From Perognathus longimembris pacificus (lineage: Eukaryota; Chordata; Mammalia; Rodentia; Heteromyidae), in NCBI RefSeq assembly GCF_023159225.1, contig NC_063167.1, positions 22,881,360 to 22,945,359 of the forward strand: 64,000 nucleotides of DNA. The letters are read 5' to 3'. The notes under the pieces were generated by a model that saw only the letters and a program-made list of their open reading frames with translations, was not told where the DNA came from and did no database searches. Positions 8,475 to 51,974 of the stretch are shown one piece after another. The number at the start of each line of letters is the position of its first letter. The stretch's first letter is position 1. The position numbers and the translations under genes are program-made.

Positions 8475-10787
8475 ACCCACTGGGGCTTCCCATTCAAATC
8501 ATTTGTCTGGAAACACAGTGAAACACAAAAACATGCAAATCATGAAATGTACTACCTAGTGTTGGGGCTCCCGCCCTGGATCTACCACATATTTGTATGT
8601 GCCTCAGTTTTCTCCTTTGCAAAATGGGAGTGGTGATGGGGTTGCTGTGACTCCCCAGGGGGGAGTGCATGTGAAGTGCTTATACTGTCCTTGGTACACA
8701 GTCACTCTGCCATACAAGTTAGCTGCAGCTAGGATAACATTAGTCCCGGCTCATACAGGTGCTGGGTCCACCTGCACGATCCTCCCAGCTGTCCTCTAGC
8801 CTACCTGGGGGCTTACAGTCCCAGCAGAGGTGGGAAACCTCTGCTGAAAGAGCAGATACTAGATCCTGCCCGAGTAAGGCAGTACTGCTTCTCACCAGCT
8901 CTGGGTTCAATCAGGGAAGGCTTCCTGGAGGAGGCCTCTACCCCAGTTGGTTCAGGGAGCCAGGTCCAAGCAAGAGGATGCCGCTGTTCCCTCCTGTGCT
9001 GCTCAGAACACCCCTAACTTCTGCTACAGCGGCTTCTCCACCTCCTGCCCCGCAGTAGAAACTTTCCTGTCTCCTCCTGCCAGAGTGTAAATTGCCCCCA
9101 GGAATGCACTGTGTCCCACAGCTCCCCTGGCAGTGGCCAGAGGCTGTCCTGGGGTCAGGCCTGGCCCCGCATCAAAGGCTCAGTTCGGTAACAGCGTGTC
9201 TCCGCGCTGGCCGCCACCCTCCCCTCCCCAGCCCTCCCTCTCACCGCCCGGTTCGCTTCCAGGGAACAGCACATGGTAGCACTTAAGCACAGGGAGGATG
9301 GAGGCTGCTTTTCCTGCACCCCTGCCTCCCACGAGCCACAATGGACTACTTGTTAGACTATTTTAATTTTATTTAATGCGATTTCAGCTCCTGGGGCCTG
9401 CGTTGCCACTGCTCCATGGACTTGGCCGCCTGGTACAAATTCAGGGGAGGCCAGCTTCCCAGAAGGTGTAACCTGACTACGGAAACTTCATTGGGGTTGG
9501 AGGTCTGGGGAAGGAAGGGGGCTCTTACATCAGCGGCTGGGGCAGGGGCCCTGCACACCATTCAGGAAGTGGGGGGGGGTGGTTAGGGGCGGGCTCAGGG
9601 CTGGCTTGTGTAGCAGGGGAGAGTTTGGAGTGTAAGAGAGCCAGACATCTTGGCCAGTGAGCTCTCTCCATACCCTGGGTTCTGTAGGTACACAGCCTGG
9701 CAGCTGTATGAGCTTTGCTTTCAGGGCTCATGGGCATGATTAGAGGGGGACACTCCCAAACTCTGATTTAGACTCTGAGATTTGCTCATCAGGTGCATCT
9801 TCTAGCAACTTCTGAAAGCCAGTGGTCCAATGTTACCTTCTGGCACAGTAGGGTGGTGATTGGGAGACCCCTGTTGGCCAAAGGTTGCAGAGCAAGGCCT
9901 AGCCCAGAGCCTCTGCTCTAGATGTATGTAAACAGCCCCCCAGCTATGGAGTGGGGAGGGCTGAGATTTGTTATGTTTGGAAATTCTGGAAGATGGGGTA
10001 TTTCAGACAGTCCTGCAGTTCCCAGCCCCTTTCCTTCCCTCAGTCTCTATGTGGCAACACTCAATCGTGGAACTGTAGCTATAAAGGTTCTTGTTTCCAT
10101 AGCTCATCAGCCTTGTAATATTGTCCATGTTTAATTCTGGGAAATAGTCCAAATCTCATGCCACCTAAATGGCTACCAGAAAGTAAACTATGACATAGGG
10201 AGAAAGATGACACTCCCTTACAAAGAAAAGGGAATTACATACAATTAACTACAGGAAGCTTCCCAATCTGGACTCTAGTATTCATTCCCTCAATCTCATT
10301 CATTCGTTCATTCATTCATTCAGACTCAGCCTTACACTGAATGCTAAGGATACAGCTGTCCAAAATAGAGGACTTGCTACGGGGCCCCCTAACTGTATGT
10401 GGAGAAGCTCAATGGAGGACATAAAAGTGACCATTTCTCTTTGGTGGCCAACCCTGGCAACAAGTCCTGTGTACACACTGCTCCATTCCTGAGGTCTCAG
10501 AAGCTGGGTCCTCTCTCCTACAACCAAGCCACACTTTTAAGTACAATACTTTTGAGTGGCTCCCCTCATTTGTGGCCTGTCCATTACCTTGGGCAAGGCC
10601 TAGAGTCTAGTTTTTCCCCTATATCTTCAGTCCCCCAGACTGAAGATGCTAGACCCAGAATAGTGCTACCATTTATAGCCAGAAACAGCCCTGCTTCCAT
10701 TCAAAGCTCTAAAATGCTGAAAGGAGCTGCAGGATGACATTCCTTCCCTCCCAAGTGCTAACCAGGCTTCAGACAGGCAATGCCATT
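8475..10787. other. Intergenic sequence, mostly single copy
   Basis: A MIR-like piece lies at about 8570-8690 and a short (CATT)n at 10298-10320. No exon recognised. This interval separates the COL8A2 5' end from the TRAPPC3 3' end. Confidence 0.5.
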
Positions 10788-10788
10788 A

Positions 10789-11015
10789 AGAGCATGAGCT
10801 TTGGGCTGGGGATATGGCCTAGTGGCAAGAGTGCTTGCCTCGTATACATGAGGCCCTGGGTTCAATTCCCCAGCACCACATATACAGAAAATGGCCAGAA
10901 GTGGCGCTGTGGCTCAAGTGGCAGAGTGCAAGCCTTGAGCAAAAAGAAGCCAGGGGCAGTGCTCAGGCCCTGAGTCCAAGCCCCAGGACTGGCCAAAAAA
11001 AGAGCATGAGCTTTG
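10789..11015 (+). repeat. Young type A SINE with perfect 15-bp target-site duplication
   Basis: The duplicated site AGAGCATGAGCTTTG is at 10789-10803 and 11001-11015. The element body is full length, about 197 bases. Confidence 0.95.
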
Positions 11016-11250
11016 CATTTGGCTCAGCTTTGAACCCTGGCATCTCTACTTAGTAGTGGTATGACCTTGTGGCTTGACCTCTAAGAATGGAACCAGTCAA
11101 CTGTATAATGCAAGAGTTCAATATGGTATGCGACATACAGTAAGTGACACAGGGTGAGTACTCAGCATGCATTCAGTGTTTCTACTCAAGTCTTCCATGC
11201 TGAACAGAAAGAAACCAGGACACGGTTGGGATTTCACTCAAGAATGTGTC

Positions 11251-11256
11251 TTTATT
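11251..11256 (-). terminator. TRAPPC3: TRAPPC3 polyadenylation signal
   Basis: AATAAA on the minus strand, about 600 bases after the stop codon. Cleavage is expected near 11235. A second AATAAA at 11708-11713 could give a shorter 3' UTR. Confidence 0.75.
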
Positions 11257-11857
11257 GAAGAATTTATAAGAAAAAGGATGGACCCTCTGTAAAAAGAGGA
11301 GATGTTGCCTCCAACAGCAGGGGGAATGAGGCCTGGGAGGCTTCCCAGAAGTCAGTGTTTCTGGTATGACTGGCTCCCATGTCCTGGCAAGCACTAGAGC
11401 ATGTCACACTGTGCCGAGAAATTCCTACCCACACCCTGCTACCTGCCCCCCTCCAACAACCCCAGATTCCCTACTGCCATTTGTCAGTGGCTTTACGAAG
11501 GCCAAGGAAGAGATGTGCCCGGCTTGTCTCTCAACGGGGTCAAAGAAGGTTTTGTGCTGGAAAATGTACAGGAATGTAAAATGGTTTGAGTTCTTTCTAG
11601 TCCAACCAAGGACAATTACATCCAGCCCCTTTGAAGGGGAAGGGAGTGAAGAATTTCCCTTCTGAATGTGCATACTTGTGGTGTAAATGGACTATACCAG
11701 TCTGCTCTTTATTAGCATGGAGAATGGAAACAAGGTTAAAAGAATATAGAACATTGATATTAAAGAGTCATTGAGTTCCAGGAGTTTCCAAGAGGAAATG
11801 CTGAGCCCTTCTGCTTCCAAAGAGTCCTCCCGCCGGCACCCCTCGTCCTGAGGATGG
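11257..11857 (-). other. TRAPPC3: TRAPPC3 3' UTR
   Basis: Non-coding, free of SINEs, lying between the TRAPPC3 stop and its distal poly(A) signal. Confidence 0.7.
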
Positions 11858-21258
<9,401 letters not shown>

Positions 21259-21509
21259 GGTGCCGGCTACTCTGCGCCGTGACGCCTCGCCTAAGACCTT
21301 TCTCAGTGACCCTCGGGGACGCCGCTTCAGCCCCGACACAGCCCCAAAGCTCCGGGATTGAGCGGCTTCGCCTCGCTGCGCCTGCGTGACCTGCCGCACG
21401 GCACCACGGGACTTGTGGTCCGGGATGAGGGTAACTCCGCGCGGCAGACCGTAGACTACAACATCCGACAAGCTCAGCGGAAGCCCCCCCCTCCTCCCCG
21501 TGCAATCGA

Positions 21510-21528
21510 ACTACGACTCCCGGAATGC
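21510..21528 (+). promoter_or_regulatory. ZNF143-like site
   Basis: ACTACGACTCCCGGAATGC fits the ZNF143/SBS consensus ACTACAAnTCCCrGmrTGC at nearly all positions. Weaker relatives lie at 21400-21419 (minus strand) and 21455-21466. Confidence 0.7.
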
Positions 21529-21805
21529 CACGCGTCCCAAGCCTTGGTCCGCTAGGCGGCATTCTGGCCGCTAGGTGGCGTCCGCAGCTTGTGGTAGTCT
21601 TCCACAGTCCGTGCACGCAGTCGCTCTCCGCGCCCTCCCCCAGGCCTGGCTCAGAAATGATTTTCAAATTCTGATCTCTAAAAGTCCCTTTCAAACTGCC
21701 TTCTTTCTCTGTTGTTGCAATTCAACTCCAGAATCTCCCAAGATATCCTTTAAATACCTATACATAAACACACATTTGCACATATGCACTTATGCACATA
21801 CGCTC

Positions 21806-22048
21806 CTTCCTGTAATCTTAGCTATTCAGATGGCTGAGATCTGAGTGAGGATCGCAGTTCAAAGCGAGCCCTGGCAGGAGACTCCTATCTCCAATAAACT
21901 ACTCAGAAAAAGCCATAAGTGGCGCTGTGGCTCAAGTGGTAGAGCCTTGAGCACAGAGAGGCTCGGGGACAGCCTCCAGCTCCTAAGTTCAAGCCCCAGG
22001 ACTGGCCAAAACAAAACAAAACAAAACAAAAACAAAAAAACAAAAAAC
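21806..22048 (+). repeat. Type B SINE with (CAAAA)n tail
   Basis: The tail from 22007 is CAAAA-rich. The 7SL head is partly lost. Confidence 0.82.
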
Positions 22049-22097
22049 GAGCAATGGCTCCTTTTGGAGTTCTAGCCTCTTCATTATAAGAGTTTTC

Positions 22098-22318
22098 AAG
22101 AACAGCCTACTCTGTTTGTTGTCTTTTTTTTTTTGGCCAGGCCTGGGCCTTGGACTCAGGGCCTGAGCACTGTCCCTGGCTTCTTTTTGCTCAAGGCTAG
22201 CACTCTGCCACTTGAGCCACAGCGCCACTTCTGGAATTGGACCCAGGGCTTCATGTATGGGAGGCAAGTACTCTTGCCACTAGGCCATATTCCCAGCCCC
22301 AAGAATAGCCTACTCTGT
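22098..22318 (-). repeat. Type A SINE with 18-bp target-site duplication
   Basis: AAGAACAGCCTACTCTGT and AAGAATAGCCTACTCTGT (one mismatch) flank a minus-strand copy that lacks about 26 internal bases. Confidence 0.92.
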
Positions 22319-23560
22319 GGTCAGGCATTTCGTTAGTGACTTTCTCTTCCTCTGCTATCTGTTCCCAAACCCCAAATGCAGCCACCACCTGCATCCTACC
22401 ACCTGTGGTCTCCTGATGGGCCATCCAGTCATTTAGATAAAAGTTCAAGTTGCCTTCTCCCCTTGCATCTCCTAGAACAGCTACACTGGCTGGCTCCCAG
22501 AAAAGAATGATTGCCAGCTGTAATGATTGCCAGTCAGTGCTGAGTTCTGATCCTTGCCTTGCCATCTGAGGCCAGTTGCTGGGAAGATAGATGAAATGGG
22601 CACTCAGAACTAGACACATAAAAGCCACCTGATAAAAAGCAGCCAATAAGTGGTGGGGAATGCGCTGGTTGAACCCTCACCTATCACTAAGGGGAAGTCC
22701 TGCGCTTGCTCATACTAATTACGGCGCTTTTGTTTCAGCTCCAGCCATTCATTGCTCTTTAGCGGTCAGTTCTGAAGGGACTTGACTGGGGATTAAGGAC
22801 CCTAGGAACCCTCTCTTCACTTCAGCCTGGTAGTCGGACTTGGTAGCAGCTGTATTCTAAACCACCACCACCCCCAGCCTTCATCATGACAATGAACCTG
22901 TCCAGACAAGAGCTAGCCAGGCTGGGGGAAGGCTGAGGAGCCCAGGGTTCCCCACAAAGCCTTCCTTGAGGGTGCAAGACCAATCATTATTACACCTTTT
23001 TTCCCTGTGGCACAGACTTTCTGGGGCCTCCCTAGAGTCACTGATCCCCAATTCTCCCTCTGTGTCATGTCTTCAGAGGAAGGGGGCCAGAGGCTAGGGG
23101 CTCTGGGAAGAAACAGGAGGGCGGGGGGGGGGGGGGATGGAGGAAAGCCGGGGTCTGCTGGCCTCCCAAGGCCAGCCTCCTCCTACATTCCAGGGAGAGG
23201 GGACAGCTGAGGTGAAAGCTGCAGTTGGCTAGCCTGTCAGTCGGTCTGGGCTCCTCCCAGCCGGCTGCCTTGGCTGCCCACAGAAACCTGAGTCACAGTC
23301 ACAGCCAGCCACCGACTCCACCCAGCATGTTGTCAGGCTGGGCAGCTCTGGAGAGACTAGAGGTGGAGCTTCTTTCCGCCTAGCCCACAGCCTCTGAGAT
23401 TCTTCCTCTCTTGGCATAACTCATTAGGACTCTTGGAACTAATTCAGGACTGATTCCTGAATTGGGAGTGGGGGTGCAATCCGTCTGTTGATCTGTAGGG
23501 TCTCCCTCTTTTATCAAAACTGAATGTTCTTTGGGGTGAGTATATGGCTGAAGAGTGGAG
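22319..23560. other. Intergenic single-copy sequence
   Basis: No exon recognised. A G-run lies at 23120-23136. Confidence 0.5.
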
Positions 23561-23795
23561 TTTGTACTTTTTTTTTTTTTTTTTTTTTTGCCAGTCCTGG
23601 GCCTTGAACTCAGTCCCTGAGCACTGGCCCTGGCTTCTTTTTGCTCAAGGTTAGCACTCAGCCACTTGAGCCACAGTGGCACTTCTGGCCATTTTCTGTA
23701 TAAGTGGTGCTGGGGAATCAAACCCAGGGCTTCATGTATATGAGGCAAGCACTGTTGCCACTAGGCCATATTCCCAGCTGAGTTGGTACTTTATG
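23561..23795 (-). repeat. Young type A SINE
   Basis: Full-length minus-strand copy with a T20+ tail. Flanks resembling GAGTTTGTACTTT/GAGTTGGTACTTT suggest the duplication. Confidence 0.9.
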
Positions 23796-23921
23796 AGGGA
23801 AAGCCCCTGGGTTTGATCCCTCTTGTGCACAAAAAGCTTGCACATGTGCATGCTTGCACACACATGCCTTATACAGTAGTATGCTGATGGCTCTCAATAC
23901 CATTTCCATCTTTCTCAAATC

Positions 23922-24109
23922 CCAGGTATCAGGCTTAAACTCAGGGCCTGGGCACTGTCCCTGAGCTGCTTTTTGCTCAAGGCTGGCACTCTACCACTAG
24001 AACCACAGCACCACTTCTGGCTTTTTCTGTGTATGTGGTACGGAGGACTCAACCCAGGGCTTCATGCATGCTAGGCAAGCACTCTACCACGAGGCCATAA
24101 TTCCAGCCC
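23922..24109 (-). repeat. Older type A SINE
   Basis: 'cttcatgcatgctaggcaag' variant, no long A tail. Confidence 0.83.
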
Positions 24110-25514
24110 ATCTCCACCTCTTCTAGGGACCAAGACATTGAGGAACACCAGTCACCCCCTCCCCATCCTCATCTCAGCTGCAGGATAAAAACACAGCAGT
24201 GTCAACTTCCTATCCTTATTAAAGGTTCTAGACAAAGGCACCCAAAGGGTTGAACCTATATATTCCGGAATTTGAGTTCCTCCTTCTCAGTCCTTCTGCC
24301 TCCCTAAGAGCTGGAGGGAAAGAGGCAGCTAGTGTTGCCACTGCCCTCGCAAGCCCCTCCCCACCTTAGGTCAGTGGGCCCCAGAGGCCAAGGCTTCTGG
24401 AGAGTTAGTCTGGGTTAGAGACCCTTTCTTATGGTTGCTGCCTTGGAGGTGGGGTGAGAATGAGTATCTGACTTGTTCTTTTGGCTGTTCCTATTAGGCT
24501 CCTCCTACTTCCTACTTCGTGTGTGGAGGCAGCACCCAGGGCCTCCATCCTGAGATTGTAATCACCAAGTCAAATCTCCCAGTGATTTCCTTTTGCTCTC
24601 CATCAGGTTCATCCTGGATCCTTTCCCACCAAACTTAGAAAGGTGTAAAGTGTTCCTTGTACTTTGGCCTTCCTCCTGGAGAGGTCAGAGCTATGTCTGA
24701 GGTCTTAGAGACCTTCCCCAGCCTTGGGTGAAACTTATTTCTATAGAGGAGCGGGAGATTGCCCTGGGCCAAAGAGGAGGTGTCCGATTTTTCTAAAACT
24801 GGGCAGGGCATCCTGTTGAGGCTTTAGCCCAAGTTATTGCAGTGACCCACCATGTACCTTCTCTAGGATGTGGGCCACATGAAGCCTTCAGGCATGGTTA
24901 TCTAGCCCCAAACTCAAAGGTTGTCAAACCTCCCAAGTTGCTGGGATCTGTTTGGGATCTTGCTCAGTCTGGAGGGGAGAGGAGCCTACTGTCTACTCCA
25001 ACTGTATCAATCCCCCAGGGAGTTGTACTCTCCTAGCTTGCCTTAAGCCATCTCCCCACACTCCCTGTGGGCCTGTCAGCTGTACAGGAAGCCTTCTGGA
25101 ACTGGGCCTGGCTAGGAGACTTGTCCTTCCAGTTGTCTCACTCCCAGCTACCCTGAGGGTTTCCACCACCAACATCTTTCCAGAATGTAGGAATGGATCT
25201 GGGAGGGAAGTCTTCCTCAATCTTAGGACCACTGATCTTCTATGCCTGATAATTCTGGGGTGGGGGTGGGGTGTTACTGTGCCTTGTAGGATGCTAAGCA
25301 GCACCCTTGACTTCTATTAGCTATATGCTAGTAGCACCCTCACTTGTGACAATCAAAATGCCATTAAACTTTGGCAAATGTCCCAGGTGTAAGGGGGCAA
25401 AATTTCTTAGGCTGAGAATCATTCATGTACTCCAGTACTATAAGCTGTCTCTTCTCAGACAGCTTCCCAAAGTCAATCCCAGATAATTAGACACAAAGCA
25501 AAAAGTTCCAATTC
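24110..25514. other. Intergenic single-copy sequence
   Basis: No exon or repeat recognised over about 1.4 kb between the TRAPPC3 and MAP7D1 promoters. Regulatory content cannot be judged from one sequence. Confidence 0.45.
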
Positions 25515-25706
25515 TAAGCCAGCCCCAGTGGGTCAGGCCTGTATTCCTAGCTACTCAGGAGACTGAGACTGAATATTACAATTTAAAGCTAGCTGGAGCA
25601 GGAAAATCCCTGAGACTCTGATCTCCAAAAGGGTAGAAGTAGAGGTGTGGCTCAAGCAGTAGAGGCTAAGGGACAGGGTCTAGTCCCTGAATTCAAGACC
25701 AAGTAC
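25515..25706 (+). repeat. Type B SINE, diverged
   Basis: 7SL head followed by a shortened tRNA-like tail. Confidence 0.78.
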
Positions 25707-25707
25707 C

Positions 25708-25907
25708 GGGCTGGGGATATGGCCTAGTGGCAAGAGTGCTTGCCGCGAATACATGAAGCCCTGGGTTCAATTCCCCAGAACCACATATAAGGAAAACAGC
25801 CAGAAGTGGCGCTGTGGCTCAAGTGGCAGAGTTCCTTGAGCAAAAAGAAGCCAGGGACAGTGCTCAGGCCCTGAGTCTAAGGCCCAGGACTGGCCAAAAA
25901 AAAACAA

Positions 25908-25935
<28 letters not shown>
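25708..25935 (+). repeat. Type A SINE with (CA)n tail
   Basis: Element ends 'ggactggcc', then an A tract and about 13 CA units at 25907-25935. Confidence 0.88.
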
Positions 25936-25938
<3 letters not shown>

Positions 25939-26171
25939 TCCAGTTCTAAAGTGTTTCCCTACTGAAGAACCTCTTGGTGTTCAACAGCTCCCCAGCAGAA
26001 TCTGCCACTGCAAGTGGCATTTAAATCATCCTACATAGACCATTTCATTTTACATATATGTGTATATATGTTATATATGTGAGTGTGTGTACATAGACAT
26101 ATATATATAGTATTCATTTCCTGTTTGTTCCTGTTTGATGAGCCAACTTCTACCACTTGGCCACTTTGCTT

Positions 26172-26297
26172 TAATTTTGTTTTTCAGATAGGATCTTATG
26201 ATTTTTCCCAGACTTGCTTCAGACTCTTATCTTCCCACCTCCATCTCCCTAGTAGCAGGGACTCTAGATATGTACTACCATGCTCAGCTCATCTTTA
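26172..26297 (-). repeat. 7SL-derived fragment
   Basis: Minus-strand B1/Alu-like monomer, strongly diverged ('agataggatcttatgat', 'tagtagcagggactctagat'). Confidence 0.5.
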
Positions 26298-26639
26298 GGT
26301 ACCAGTTGCCCCTCCACTATTCCTGAGCTCTGGCCAAAGTGGTTGTCTCACCTTTCCCACTGATCCATCTTCATCCCTGAAGTAACCTCCAAACCAGGGA
26401 TGACAGAGGGCTTTCTCCTGATTGGGTTCTGTTTCTGAATGGTCCAGAGTCTACCCTCTGCCTGCCAGATTCAGGGTGGGCCTCCATTCAGTTCTGGAAG
26501 ACATAGGCCCTGAGGCCTCTGACCTCACAAAGGGCAGTCCTGGACTCCATCACCCACAGGGTCCACTCATCCCAGACGAGCTGACCAACAAACGTGCTCA
26601 TCAGCTCTCCATCCCCATACTTCTTTATGTTTGAAACCT

Positions 26640-26830
26640 GCTCATCATCCAAGTATCATTACCATCATTTTTACTGATAGTTCTTCCATGCCAGGCTCTG
26701 TGCAAAGCACTCCATCAGCATTGTCCTATTTACTCTTTACAGTGACCCCATAATGCCTCATAGCACTCTATTTTCTTGATTTTATTGGCAAACAAACTGG
26801 ATTTAAGAAAAGCTGTCACTAGCTTAAGGG
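26640..26830 (-). repeat. MIR-like fragment
   Basis: 'catgccaggctctgtgcaaa' followed by a degraded core. Confidence 0.5.
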
Positions 26831-28274
26831 TTGCAGGCTTCTTATCATCACACTTCCCTAATGTCAGTCTTCCCAAGTCCTCCCGAGAGGGTCCCAGGAC
26901 AAAGGCTATTGGCTATTCCCAGATTGTCTGAGACCGCATCCCTTTTGCTCATTCTCCCCCCACCCCCTTCAAATGGGTACTCTCTGGGGAGCTTACTCCA
27001 AGGAATGAGACTCTGGTGGGAAAGAGGGGCAGGAACAGGGGAACAGTCTGAGGAGGGGGCCTTATCTCTGGACAATGAAGAAGTGGAGAACTGACCTTCT
27101 GGAGACCAGGACAAAGGGCAGGGCCAGGGTGGGCAGAGCCCAGCTGTCCCTCCTCTTCCCTCCCTCTAGTCAGTCCCTGCAGCAGCATCACCACCATCGA
27201 TCCACCTTCCCAGCAAGCTCTCCCTCTGCCCCACGCTGGGCCTGACTTGGCTGGAAGCCCTCACCTCAGCTGGCACCAGGGGGAATGGAGGAGCACAGTC
27301 CAATGGACTGACACAGGGATACTTTGTGGGAAAGGAGTCAGGAGATGCTTGCTGTCATCCCCCCACCCCTCATCATCGGAGAACAAAATCTCTCTGGGGA
27401 AATGGGGGGGGGTGTCTTGTGAAGCGGGTGGAAGGGGTTCAGGGCCTGGACCACCCAGTTTGGAGCTGGGAGGGACCCAGAAGATTAGAGACCTTAGTAA
27501 AGCAGCCGTGCAGGGCTGTAATTACCCGAGAGGAGCAGGAAGACATCAACCCTAGGATGCTGGAGGAAGGGCGGCCTTCCCCGCCATCACTAGAGCAAGC
27601 ACAGTCCACGGAGGGATCTCCTGGTGACCCTCCTTCCTGCCTCCTGACGTCCCCCCAGGGCAGATTCGGTTGGAGAGGGGTTTGGTAGAGGATTGAGATT
27701 CGAAGATGCCCGCTCAAGCCCGACCCAGAGTCCCCAGTTGCAGAGTGGATTGGGCTGGGGGGGGCTCCCCGACCCCGTTCCCCCAGTCCCGGTGGCGGGT
27801 GAGTCACCCGAGAGCTCCCTACATAGTCTGCTCGCGCGCGGGACGTACCAACGCGCGGCCGAGGGGGGGGCGCGTCGGCCGGCGGCCTCGAGAAGCCGCG
27901 GCATCCCCCAGGCAGCGGCCACAGAAGGGGTGGCGGGAGGTAACAAGCGCCGCGCCCGAGGGCGGGGTCCAGGAGTGCGGGGCGGGCCCGCAGGAGGGAG
28001 CCCCGGGGAGCGGCGGGACTGACCCCCCCCCCGCATCGCACTTGGTACGTGCCAGCGGCGAGGCCAGGCCCAGCCCGGGCGGTACAATAGGGTTGGGCCG
28101 CGGCAGGGACTGGGGCCGGCGCCTGGCCAGGGAGCGGGGCTGCGGCGGGCGCGGACACAACCCGGGGCGGGCGGCCGGCCGGCCGGCATCTCGGAACCTC
28201 GCAGCCGTCCCAGCCTCGACCTCCGCGGACCGCTGCCGCTTCCCCGTCGTTGCCCGCCGGGCAGGGCGGGCGTG

Positions 28275-28328
28275 ATGCGCCGCGGGACCCCTGCCCTGGC
28301 CTCGGGCCGCCGCCGCCGCCGCCGCTGA
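28275..28328 (+). other. Upstream ORF in the MAP7D1 5' UTR
   Basis: ATG at 28275 with G at -3 opens a 17-codon frame, MRRGTPALASGRRRRRR, that stops at 28326-28328, 76 bases before the main start. The last six arginines come from the CCG/CGC repeat. It matters only if transcription starts upstream of 28275, which the sequence cannot show. Confidence 0.45.
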
Positions 28329-28404
28329 GATACCCCCCCCCTTTCTTCTTCTCCCCGACGCCGCTTCCCCCCCCCCCCCCAAACGCCCGGGCGTCGCCGC
28401 AGCC

Positions 28405-50196
<21,792 letters not shown>

Positions 50197-50785
50197 GCTG
50201 TTGCCTAGGATCCAGGTGCGGCCATGAAGGCTCCTCTTGGTCATCTACCCAGATGTCTGCAGAAGAAAGAGACAGAGCGAAGATGGAAGTGGCCTGGGCC
50301 CCTGGGGGTGGGTCTTCTCTGTTGTTTTTAATCTGCACCTTATAGACTGATGTGTCTTTGGCTGGAGCCAGACCCTGCCCCTCAGTGCATTCGTGTGCTC
50401 ACACGCGCGGTCACCTCTCCCCCTACACACACATACACTCACAGCCTTTCTGGCCTCCCCCCTGGGGAAGGGCTACCTGTAGTATTGCCTTGGTTTGGTG
50501 GGGTACAGTGGATGTGAATACTGTAAATAGCTTGTGCTCAGACGCCTCAGCGTGGCAGGGGTGGGAGGCAGACCCTCCTCCTCCCAAGGGTCCCTGGGGA
50601 GATCTTCCTCCCTCTATTTAACTGTAACTGAGGGGGAACTCAGGTCTGGGAATGGGGGGACACCTTGGTCCATAGGATACTTGGTTGCTTCAGGGGTAAC
50701 CATGCTCCCTGCCCTCGCCTGGAATCAGTGTTATTGCATCTGATCAAACTTCTCCTGAAATAAAGTGAGAATAATTCTGCCAACC
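50197..50785 (+). other. MAP7D1: MAP7D1 3' UTR
   Basis: About 590 bases, repeat-free. It contains a perfect Pumilio element TGTAAATA at 50522-50529 and ends after AATAAA at 50759-50764. Confidence 0.85.
50759..50764 (+). terminator. MAP7D1: MAP7D1 polyadenylation signal
   Basis: Canonical AATAAA; cleavage expected about 15-20 bases downstream. Confidence 0.88.
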
Positions 50786-51009
50786 CTGTCTATCCTTGGA
50801 GCTGGTGGAGAGGGAGAGGAGTGCTAAGAACATAAGGAGCCTAGGGCCCAGGGATCTCTATCCCCACCTAATTGGACCCATTTTAGACATTGCCCTGCAG
50901 TCTTCTAGCTCAGTCATAGATTCATTCATTTACTCATCAATGTATATTTTTGTATCTATACCAGGTATTGGGCTGCACACTTAGGGACGCGGTAATAGGA
51001 AAAGATGTA

Positions 51010-51268
51010 GCTTAGACTGGGCATGGTGACAGACACCTATGATTGCAGCTACAAGGGAAGCAGACATCGGAATGACCAATGTTCAAGACCATCCTGGTGT
51101 AGTTCTTGTCTATAATCTCAGCTATCTGGGAGGCATAGATAGGAGAGTTATGGTCCAGGACCAGCCTGGGGAAAAAGCACAAAAGACTATTAAAAGCAGG
51201 AAAAGCCATGCTCCACCCATCGAGCAAGCACAAGGTCCTCAGTTCAAACTCTAATACTGCAAAACAAC
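51010..51268 (+). repeat. Type C SINE, old
   Basis: Two diverged 7SL heads ('actgggcatggtgacagaca' and 'gtagttcttgtctataatct'), then a short tRNA-like end. Confidence 0.7.
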
Positions 51269-51974
51269 AAAAACCCCCACCATTTTCCTCTGTGGAGTTT
51301 ACAGTCTAGCAGCAAGCATTATAAATACTGAAGGATGTCTATTCAATGTCCTCACAATACTTGACACAATCGTAATCTGTTGAAGTAGCCATCTTCCTTC
51401 TAGACACCATCTTGGGCTCCAGCCCGGTGGCACTAGGCCCAGAGACAGCAAATCAGGATTGCGATGACCCAGAAATGATGTCACATGTCCATGAGCATGT
51501 GACAGTTCTAGCCAATGGACATGAAGAGAAGCCTTCTGAGGGCTTCTGGGAAAGGCTTCCTCACTTTGGAAAAGAAACACTGGCAGATAGCTTCTAAGGT
51601 AACCTCCTTTAGAATGTCTCCTAGAATTTACACCCTTGGGTAGTCCCTTTGTACCTGGGTTAGCTGAGTGACCAGTAGAAGACATCAGAAGGAACGATCT
51701 GTCACTCCAAGATTAGGTTATAAAATGGGCCACAACTGTCACAGTTGCTTTCTCAATCTTCAGCCACTCACTCTGAAGGAAAGCGGTGGCTGTGTCGTGA
51801 GCAGCTTTATAAGGGGCCCCCATGCATCCCAAAACAAACTTCCTGCCAGCAGCCATGTGAATAAGCTTGGAAGCAGTTCTCTAGCCTAGTCCAGCCTCAG
51901 ATGACTTCATTCCTGGCCAATAATGTGACCATAACCTCATAAGAGACTCTGAAACCATTGGACATTGTCAGAAA
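51269..51974. other. Intergenic single-copy sequence
   Basis: Nothing recognised between the SINEs. Confidence 0.45.

Noticed and set aside
10804..11000. tRNA genes suggested by A-box/B-box-like sequences in many places
   Set aside because: All belong to tRNA-derived SINEs; none folds into a complete cloverleaf with an intact anticodon arm by eye.
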